DNA of 64,000 nt from Azomonas agilis (GTDB lineage Bacteria; Pseudomonadota; Gammaproteobacteria; Pseudomonadales; Pseudomonadaceae), in NCBI RefSeq assembly GCF_007830255.1, contig NZ_VLKG01000002.1, positions 424,672 through 488,671 on the forward strand, given 5' to 3'. The translations under genes were made by a program, and so were the position numbers. The notes under the pieces are model-generated. The model had not been told where the DNA came from. It made no database searches and saw only the letters and a list, made by a program, of their open reading frames with translations. Position 1 is the first letter of the stretch. The number at the start of each line of letters is the position of its first letter. Below, in pieces: positions 58,806 through 64,000 of the stretch.

Positions 58806-59740
58806 ATCAGGGTGTTTCAAGTAAACCCATGAAACAGGGGGTTTCAGAAATACAGCGGCAGAAAGTTTTAGAACTGCGCCGCAGTCATTCACTCAGAGAG
58901 GTGGCCATCTTAACCGGCCTCCCCTTGGGCACTGTGAAAACCCTATGCCATCGCTCAGGAGCCTTTAAGGACAACCCAAGGCATCGGGCCTTATTCAGTC
59001 TGCCCGCCCTTCAGCCGCAGGTCGAAACCCTGTTACCCAGTGTTCCAGAGTTACCGGCCCAGCAGAGCGTCACTGGCGATCAAGAGTTAGATGCAGTGCT
59101 CTGGCTGCGCTCAGTCATTGAGACCGGCCAACCGACCTTGATTGAACGGGCACTGGAGGGCGCTAAAAAGATCAATGCCACACCCAAGGACTTGGAAGAA
59201 CGCTATCAGCGCTGGCTGATGAACACCCAAGGCAATGCCTTTGCTGCGGTCTTAGGTTCCTTTGGGATTGCGGACTTGGAGACACTGGCCCAGCGCTCCC
59301 TAGAACGCAATCAACGAACCCATGAAGCCCTTAGTCGTTTTGGGAGTAAGGCTCTGGTGTTTGCAGATACCGATGCTGAGGCGTTCTGTATCCAGAAGCT
59401 CAAGGGGCTGAAGCAAGGCAAACGGCTGTTGGACTACAAAACGGACGCGGTGAACCAGCGTTTTACAGCGGCGCGTGATTACAGTCCCCACACTCTGGGC
59501 GACTGCCTGCATGAGCTGGCCTATTGGCGTGACCTCTACAGCCTACGCCATGCCGTAGAACCTTACTGCGGCGACAGTCTGCCCCAAGCCTATGCGCGTG
59601 AAACATGGGTATTCAGCCAACTGGCGCTGATTAAGCCCCGCACCAAAGCCGAGGCTAAAGCCGTGCTCCACTACCTGTTTGACTCAGACCGGCGCGACTG
59701 GAACGAAGCCGATGCCATCCTTGAGAACCTGATTGGGTGA
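58802..59740 (+). CDS. Hypothetical element protein with N-terminal helix-turn-helix
   Basis: A 312-residue protein. Residues 15-50 look like a recombinase or sigma-type helix-turn-helix (QRQKVLELRRSHSLREVAIL, GLPLGTVKTLCHRSG). The remainder is helical and rich in charged residues with no recognised domain. Coupled by ATGA to the previous gene. A regulatory or replication-accessory role is possible, but not shown. Confidence 0.6.
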   Translation: MNQGVSSKPMKQGVSEIQRQKVLELRRSHSLREVAILTGLPLGTVKTLCHRSGAFKDNPRHRALFSLPALQPQVETLLPSVPELPAQQSVTGDQELDAVLWLRSVIETGQPTLIERALEGAKKINATPKDLEERYQRWLMNTQGNAFAAVLGSFGIADLETLAQRSLERNQRTHEALSRFGSKALVFADTDAEAFCIQKLKGLKQGKRLLDYKTDAVNQRFTAARDYSPHTLGDCLHELAYWRDLYSLRHAVEPYCGDSLPQAYARETWVFSQLALIKPRTKAEAKAVLHYLFDSDRRDWNEADAILENLIG

Positions 59741-59744
59741 ACCG

Positions 59745-60350
59745 ATGAGCCAAGAAACCGTACTTAAACGCCTGTGGGCCTTAGATGCAAAATACGGCCT
59801 GAGTATTCGTACTCAACTGCTGGTGCGTCGTCGCCTGTGTCGAGTGCTGTCTGAATTGCGGCATCAGATCCAAGGAGAGCGCCAAGCCCAAATCAGGGCG
59901 GCACGGCTACAACTGCCTAAGAACCCTACTCCTTTCGATCAGGCCCGCATCAAACGGTTGGAGCAAACCGCCAAGGGCCACCGTATCCACGAATTTGTGG
60001 AGACGCTTCGCCAGCAAATACGACTCGGCGGGGATCTGATTATCAATCAAGCCATCTACGATAGCTTGGGACTGGATGAGCTGCTGGTGCTGCTCAATAT
60101 CAACCCAGCCGACCAAGCATGGGTGCTGGAGCAAATGGGCGACGAACCACCCTTCTTTGGGCTGGTATTTGTACCGGGCTCAGAGAACAGTACCAGCCGA
60201 GAGGCCCAACGCAAGGAGCATGGGCCGCTGCTGGAGGCGTGTTTGTCCTCCATTACCGAAGTCATGCGGCATCCTGATTTCGATCCAGAAGCAGTGGGGC
60301 GCAGGATTAGGGAGAAGTACAAGGGGCAGAGGTTGAGGCGGGTTAAATAA
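59745..60350 (+). CDS. Hypothetical element protein
   Basis: A 201-residue soluble protein with many helices and a basic C-terminus (GRRIREKYKGQRLRRVK). Not recognised. It follows the previous gene by 4 bp. I used the ATG at 59745; a TTG four codons upstream would overlap the previous gene. It is the last gene of the element before the integron cassettes. Confidence 0.6.
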   Translation: MSQETVLKRLWALDAKYGLSIRTQLLVRRRLCRVLSELRHQIQGERQAQIRAARLQLPKNPTPFDQARIKRLEQTAKGHRIHEFVETLRQQIRLGGDLIINQAIYDSLGLDELLVLLNINPADQAWVLEQMGDEPPFFGLVFVPGSENSTSREAQRKEHGPLLEACLSSITEVMRHPDFDPEAVGRRIREKYKGQRLRRVK

Positions 60351-60549
60351 AAAATAAGACAGCCGAATAACTTACATCTCAGGTCAGATCAGCTAAGGTA
60401 GATCTGGCCTATTCTTCATGGTGCATAACATCCTTATTCAGTCATGGAGCTGCTATAAGGCTTAGCCTAGAAGGTTTCTGCTAATCAATAAAGAAGATTA
60501 TCCATCAGACCAGCTTGGTAGGTTATGCACCAAGTGGTGTCTAATAATA

Positions 60550-60556
60550 GTTGGGC
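60550..60556 (+). other. Integron core site GTTGGGC at the start of cassette 1
   Basis: GTTGGGC fits the integron core GTTRRRY, with the crossover after its first G. Its complement GCCCAAC is exactly the 1R box of the attC at 61274, the relation expected of one cassette. The 200-bp stretch upstream (60351-60549) has a short palindrome CACCAAGTGGTG (60528-60539) but no integrase gene, so this is either an attI remnant or a secondary insertion site. Confidence 0.65.
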
Positions 60557-60565
60557 CTAAAAAAC

Positions 60566-61327
60566 ATGACCGAGCTTCTCGAGTTCTTAAACAAAAATTC
60601 CGGTGCGTTGACGGTACTATTCACGGCCGTTGTTACCATCGCTACCGCAGTTTACGCCGCCTTGACTTGGGTTCTCGTTAAAGAGACCCGAATGATGAGG
60701 GAGGTTCAAACCGAGCCGAAATTACAGGTAACCGTCAGCTCATTCGACTTCGCAATCCACATTGTCCGCTTACACGTTCGTAACGTCGGCCTTGGCCCTG
60801 CCTTGAATGTCACCTTCAAGCCTAAAGTTCTCGCCGGAGGTCAATCTGCTGAGAAACTTCTTGGTGAATTCACAGATGTGAACTTTTTCAGCGTCGGGCT
60901 CAAGCATTTCGGCCCCGGCCAAGAACGGGTCTCCGCTTATACAGACCTGACAGAAGATCACGACGGAAAAATGGCTTCAGTGCTAGCGATAGACGTTACA
61001 TACAGTAGCACTACTGGCAAGAACTACAGTGACTCGCTTGTGGTAGATATGTCAGAGTTGAAAGGTGGCTATCAGCTAGGCACGCCCCATGCGTATGCAA
61101 TTGCCCAGAGCTTGGAGAAGATGCAGAAGGATATTCACCATTTCACCACCGGACTCCGTCGCATACAGGCAAATATTTACACGAGCGAGGATCGTGCAAA
61201 AGAAAGAGAGGATCGTGCAAAAGAAAGAGCGGAAGCTCAGACTAAGCGAGAACAGTTGCAAAGAGAGCGTCAGGCCCAACAAAGCGCTCAAGCGGACAGT
61301 CCCGCCTCCAGCGGGCCTGCCGTTTAG
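60566..61327 (+). CDS. Cassette 1: single-pass membrane protein, unknown function
   Basis: A 253-residue protein with one membrane helix near residues 14-38 (LTVLFTAVVTIATAVYAALT), a cytoplasmic beta-rich domain (QVTVSSFDFAIHIVRLHVRN, GLGPALNVTFKPKV), and a highly charged C-terminal coiled coil built on a tandem EDRAKER repeat. The last residues are encoded by the attC site itself. No family recognised. The ATG at 60566 is used; a TTG 15 nt earlier falls on the integron core site. Confidence 0.65.
   Translation: MTELLEFLNKNSGALTVLFTAVVTIATAVYAALTWVLVKETRMMREVQTEPKLQVTVSSFDFAIHIVRLHVRNVGLGPALNVTFKPKVLAGGQSAEKLLGEFTDVNFFSVGLKHFGPGQERVSAYTDLTEDHDGKMASVLAIDVTYSSTTGKNYSDSLVVDMSELKGGYQLGTPHAYAIAQSLEKMQKDIHHFTTGLRRIQANIYTSEDRAKEREDRAKERAEAQTKREQLQRERQAQQSAQADSPASSGPAV
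61187..61228 (+). repeat. 21-bp exact tandem repeat in the cassette 1 gene
   Basis: Two identical 21-bp units (61187-61207 and 61208-61228) encode EDRAKER twice. Being a multiple of three, copy-number change would keep the frame and alter coiled-coil length by seven residues. Confidence 0.85.
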
Positions 61328-61341
61328 CTTTGGCGTTGTAC
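61274..61341 (+). other. attC site of cassette 1
   Basis: A 68-bp imperfect palindrome with 1R GCCCAAC (61274-61280), a left arm AAAGCGCTCAAGCGGAC, a central stem CCCGC/GCGGG, a right arm and 1L GTTGTAC (61335-61341). It overlaps the 3' end of the cassette 1 gene, including its stop codon. The 1R complement equals the cassette's own 5' core GTTGGGC. Confidence 0.85.
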
Positions 61342-61364
61342 GAAAATCAAGCACAGGAGGCGAT

Positions 61365-61875
61365 ATGGACTTCGACCCTATGGATTACCCAGAAAAAATC
61401 ATGATTTCTGGTTTTGAGTTTAACGGTTATCGAAATATGTCCAAAGGCACGCTGCTGATTCCCTATACGGATGAGCCAGATGTTGGTATCGGTGACATGG
61501 TGACTCAAAAGTCTGGGCGTCGTGAAATTGAGCTTAAGATTGTTGATGTTCAGTTTCTGCCGGGCGAAACGGGTGGTATTGGTACAAAGCACCAGAATCT
61601 GCTAATTCTTAAGGTTGAAAATCTTTCAGCACAACCTCACTTGAAAAGCTCGCAGGCGCCAACTTTTAATATTGGCTCCATTAGCGGTGATCAAGTTCAA
61701 GTTGGCAGCAGTAACTCTCAGGTCGTCAATATTAGCGTTCAGGGCCTTGTTGATGCCATTGCAAAGAGTGGATGGAGATGAAGAAGCAAAGTCTGCATTG
61801 AGAGTTCTACTGGAAAACAGTACGGTCGCCAGTATTGTTGGAGCGGGAGCTGCTGCGCTACTTAGGCTCTTGTGA
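61365..61875 (+). pseudogene. Cassette 2: VQVG-motif protein gene with a 4-bp duplication frameshift
   Basis: The ATG at 61365 has AGGAGG upstream. Residues 1-135 read normally and include TFNIGSISGDQVQVGSSNSQ and VVNISVQGLVDAIAKSG. A tandem TGGATGGA (61769-61776) then shifts the frame and stops it at 61781. Removing one TGGA restores DEEAKSALRVLLENSTVASI and VGAGAAALLRLL, ending at 61875, for an ancestral 168-residue product. VQVG with flanking Asn/Ser resembles RHIM-type amyloid motifs of bacterial and animal signalling proteins; that link is inference. Confidence 0.7.
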
Positions 61876-61879
61876 GAGC

Positions 61880-61956
61880 GTATAACAATCGGTTCAAGCC
61901 GTTCGTTGCGCTCACTCGGGACCGGCTAAAGCCGGCCTCTTAACCAAACGTTAGAC
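61880..61956 (+). other. attC site of cassette 2
   Basis: A 77-bp palindromic site with 1R GTATAAC (61880-61886), AATCGGTTCAAGCCG, inner stem CCGGCTAAAGCCGG and the right part TTAACCAAAC ending in 1L GTTAGAC (61950-61956). The 1R is the complement, with one mismatch, of the core at the start of cassette 2. Confidence 0.88.
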
Positions 61957-61966
61957 CTCCTTGACC

Positions 61967-62605
61967 ATGACCGCACTCGTATTTGTACTTCAACCCGATC
62001 AAGTTTGCGTCGCTATGGACACCTTGGTGATTAGGGCTGATGACCGTATGCCGTTGTCATTCCAACGAAAGTTTCTATCCATTCCAGACTCCGATCTGTT
62101 GGTCGCAGGAACTGGCCACGCCAACTTCGTAACTGGTTGGTTTGGCTATCTGCAAACCTTGGCACATTTAGGAGATGTGGATGATGTCGGGTCTATCGCA
62201 CCAAGTGTGCTTAAGGCATCGGCCGATGCAGCTGGGGGACTTGGCCCCATCACCACCACGATCTACCACTTTGGCTATTCACGAGCAGAGGGGCAGTACG
62301 TTGGATACGCCTATAGGTCAACCGCCGACTTCCGGCCGGAGCGCCTTCCTTACGCCCTCGGACTCAAACCGCAGGTTCCGGTGCCAGCCACTGAGAAGAT
62401 CCAATTTCCGGACTTCATGATTGATATTGTCGTTCGACAACAAGAGCACGATCGGTCCCAGCCAATCCAGCATCAACTTGGCATCGGCGGAGAGATTGAG
62501 TTTGTCGTTCTTTCAGATCACGCTACGCGCGTTGAGACCGTGCACCGCTTTATCTCCTACGAGACCGAAAGGCAGCACATTGAGAGTCGCGATGCGGAGG
62601 CCTAA
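61967..62605 (+). CDS. Cassette 3: hypothetical protein, possibly Ntn-hydrolase-like
   Basis: A 212-residue soluble protein. The N-terminal region (VFVLQPDQVCVAMDTLVIRA, then SIPDSDLLVAGTGHANFV) loosely recalls proteasome-type Ntn hydrolases, but no catalytic residue can be assigned with confidence. The ATG is 11 bp after the core site, typical of cassettes. The stop codon TAA lies inside the attC core GCCTAAC. Confidence 0.6.
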   Translation: MTALVFVLQPDQVCVAMDTLVIRADDRMPLSFQRKFLSIPDSDLLVAGTGHANFVTGWFGYLQTLAHLGDVDDVGSIAPSVLKASADAAGGLGPITTTIYHFGYSRAEGQYVGYAYRSTADFRPERLPYALGLKPQVPVPATEKIQFPDFMIDIVVRQQEHDRSQPIQHQLGIGGEIEFVVLSDHATRVETVHRFISYETERQHIESRDAEA

Positions 62606-62610
62606 CAATT
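62600..62610 (+). other. Left half of the attC of cassette 3, interrupted by an insertion sequence
   Basis: GCCTAACAATT at 62600-62610 is the start of a standard attC (1R GCCTAAC). The sequence then switches to insertion-sequence DNA, and the expected continuation CATTCAAG reappears at 63993-64000, the end of the window. Confidence 0.8.
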
Positions 62611-62630
62611 AGTATATGGACTCTCCCCAC

Positions 62631-62878
62631 AAGTAGTGAGCAAAGCTTTGCTTTTGCACCTGTCGTCAGCGCGGTTGCATTCGTATATCCGGCCTGTTCT
62701 GGGCGCTTACGCCCTGGCCATGCTGTAGTTCGCGCAGCGGGGGCCAAGCGTTCAATCGATCACGGGGATCATCATTGTTATCGGCCTTGTTCCGCTGCAG
62801 GACTCGCCTGTTCCGACAGTGCTGCTGTTCACCACAACCACCAGAAAACCATCACATCTTTACTGATTACCCCCGCCG
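62631..62878 (-). ncRNA. Non-coding end of the insertion sequence, expected guide-RNA locus
   Basis: 248 bp between the transposase stop and the inverted repeat have no gene. In IS1111-group elements the target-selecting RNA (seekRNA/bridge RNA) is encoded downstream of the transposase, on its strand, which is this segment. On that strand CGCCTAACGG occurs across the transposase stop (near 62880), resembling the target core GCCTAAC. No secondary structure was computed. Confidence 0.45.
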
Positions 62879-63922
62879 TTAGGCGAGCTTTGTGCTCTGC
62901 CAGTTGCCATTGAACCGCCGCTCGTGGCACCAAACTGCCCAGCAGATCCGTACCAGCTTGTTGGCCAGGGCTACCGCCGCTTTGTTGTGGCCGATCCGCG
63001 CTGCTGTTTCTACAACCCATCGCTGTAAGTGCGTTAGCTTCTCCGGCGTGCGCGCCTGGCAGCGTTGGGCAGCCAGCAAGGCGGCTCGGGAGCCATGGAT
63101 CAACAGGGTGCGCACATAGACGTTGCCCTGTCGGCTGATATGGCCGAGTTTGCGGCGGTCGCCGCTACTGAACTCGCGTGGCGTCATGCCCAGCCAAGCG
63201 CTCAGTTGCCTGCCGCTGGCAAAGCGTTCTGGTTTTCCAACAGCGGCGGTCAGGGCGCTGGCGGTCAGCAGGCCAATGCCACTGACTTCATCCAGTTTGC
63301 GTACGACTTCGTCGGCGGCGTGCCAGCGCTTGAGCTGTTGCTCGCACTCGGACATGCACTGCGCGTACAGGTTGATCTCGGCCAGAACAATCTGCAGTTG
63401 AGGCCGCAGCAGTGCCAGCTCAGGCCGCTCGATTAGCTCATGCGCGGCGCGCAGAAACGTGGCGGTGCTGCTGGGCGCTTCAATCCCCGCCTCACGCAAG
63501 AAGCCGCGTAGCAGGTTGATACGCTGGGTACGGCTCTTCTTCCAGGTTTCACGCAGGCCATGCAGTTGCTGCACCTGCTGTTGTTCGTGGGTTTTTACCG
63601 GCACTGGATGAATATCGCGACAGCGGGCCGCTTCGAGCATGGCATCGCAGTCGTTGCGATCAGTCTTGTTGCGCCGGCGATAGGGCCGCACGTAGCGTGG
63701 ATGAATCAACATCACTGCATGCCCCTGTGCTTGCATCGTGCGCCCCCAATAGTGAGCGGTGCCGCAGGCTTCCATCACCCATTCGACGGGCTCGCTCTGC
63801 TCCTGTATATATTGCCGAAACGCCACCCGGTTCAGCCGTTTACGCTGCACCACTTGGCCAGAATGGACACTCTCAGCAACTTGGTAAATGGACTTGGCCA
63901 GATCAACTGCGATGCGCTTCAT
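62879..63922 (-). CDS. IS110-family transposase (IS1111 group)
   Basis: A 347-residue DEDD recombinase. The RuvC-like N-terminal domain shows D7 in AVDLAKSIYQ, E51 in WVMEACGTAHYWG, and D88/D91 in RRNKTDRNDCDAMLEAAR. The C-terminal Tnp domain carries LDEVSGIGLLTASALTAAVG and FASGRQLSAWLGMTPREFSS with the conserved Ser. I used the ATG at 63922 (GGGAGAG upstream) rather than one seven codons earlier. The gene is oriented opposite to the cassette genes and appears intact. Confidence 0.92.
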   Translation of the reverse strand: MKRIAVDLAKSIYQVAESVHSGQVVQRKRLNRVAFRQYIQEQSEPVEWVMEACGTAHYWGRTMQAQGHAVMLIHPRYVRPYRRRNKTDRNDCDAMLEAARCRDIHPVPVKTHEQQQVQQLHGLRETWKKSRTQRINLLRGFLREAGIEAPSSTATFLRAAHELIERPELALLRPQLQIVLAEINLYAQCMSECEQQLKRWHAADEVVRKLDEVSGIGLLTASALTAAVGKPERFASGRQLSAWLGMTPREFSSGDRRKLGHISRQGNVYVRTLLIHGSRAALLAAQRCQARTPEKLTHLQRWVVETAARIGHNKAAVALANKLVRICWAVWCHERRFNGNWQSTKLA

Positions 63923-63992
63923 CACTGCTCTCCCACTCAGCAAACGTCGTTACTTCGGTATAGAACCGTGGCGTGGGGAGAGCCCATTACAG

Positions 63993-64000
63993 CATTCAAG
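63993..64000 (+). other. Right half of the interrupted attC (cut by window end)
   Basis: CATTCAAG resumes the attC arm; joined to 62600-62610 it reads GCCTAACAATTCATTCAAG, a common attC beginning. The remainder lies beyond the window. Confidence 0.65.

Larger units (their letters stand above)
62611..63992. mobile_element. IS110-family (IS1111 group) insertion sequence in an attC site
   Basis: A roughly 1.38-kb element holding one transposase gene. Subterminal inverted repeats ATGGACTCTCCCCAC (62616-62630) and GTGGGGAGAGCCCAT (63973-63987) match at 14 of 15 positions. IS1111-group elements have such repeats set a few bases inside the ends and make no clear target duplication. A subset (IS1111-attC) inserts specifically into attC sites, as here. 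The exact outer bases are set by rejoining attC and could shift by a few nucleotides. Confidence 0.88.

Noticed and set aside
61089..61364. Long upstream extension of the cassette 2 protein into cassette 1
   Set aside because: The frame is open but crosses the attC boundary and overlaps the cassette 1 gene. The ATG at 61365 has AGGAGG at the right distance.
63065..63436. Plus-strand frames inside the insertion sequence
   Set aside because: They are antisense to the transposase and have no recognisable content.

Overview
The window reads as a chromosome segment of a gammaproteobacterium near the Pseudomonadales/Oceanospirillales. Supporting signs are a SigX-OprF pair, a cbb3 oxidase cluster, a ybbA-ybbP/tesA/greB neighbourhood, RapA, and an Entner-Doudoroff (ED) sugar locus under a HexR-type regulator. 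No rRNA, tRNA or CRISPR array was found.

Layout. (1) 1-10500: cco genes for the cbb3 oxidase (minus strand), a P2-type cation ATPase, then a MoxR-DUF58 fusion gene overlapping a TgpA-like transglutaminase. (2) 10531-24870: chemoreceptor, MltF-like lytic transglycosylase, GreB, the YbbAP exporter with divergent tesA, L,D-transpeptidase, GNAT protein, sigX, oprF and rapA. (3) 25034-50622: sugar catabolism. A LamB-like porin and an exported GH13 alpha-glucosidase supply monosaccharides, two FucP-type MFS carriers import them, and glucokinase and a PfkB kinase phosphorylate them. Pgi, Zwf, Pgl, Edd and Eda run the ED route, and GapN, GpmI, Eno and Pyk complete lower glycolysis. No phosphofructokinase is seen. 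Five promoters here share one layout: two TTGT-N6/7-ACAA-type boxes 62-63 bp apart bracketing the promoter. I infer these are HexR operator pairs.

(4) 50792-60350: an integrated element. It holds an integrase tail fragment, AlpA-like regulators, a HigBA-type toxin-antitoxin pair, an HTH-less HigA remnant, and an AT-rich patch with a TIR-like gene, a small partner and a decayed membrane-protein gene. A P4-like attenuator region follows, then a tightly overlapping replication operon (Toprim protein, DUF3987 protein and small unknowns). Fourteen GCGAC/GTCGC boxes form a mirror-symmetric, roughly 206-bp inverted repeat inside the 3' end of the DUF3987 gene and may be the element's origin.

(5) 60550-64000: three integron gene cassettes with recognisable attC sites but no integrase in view. 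The third attC is split by an IS110-family (IS1111 group) element inserted between its two halves. The second cassette encodes a VQVG-containing protein broken by a 4-bp tandem duplication.

All functional names rest on reading motifs by eye. No database search was run.
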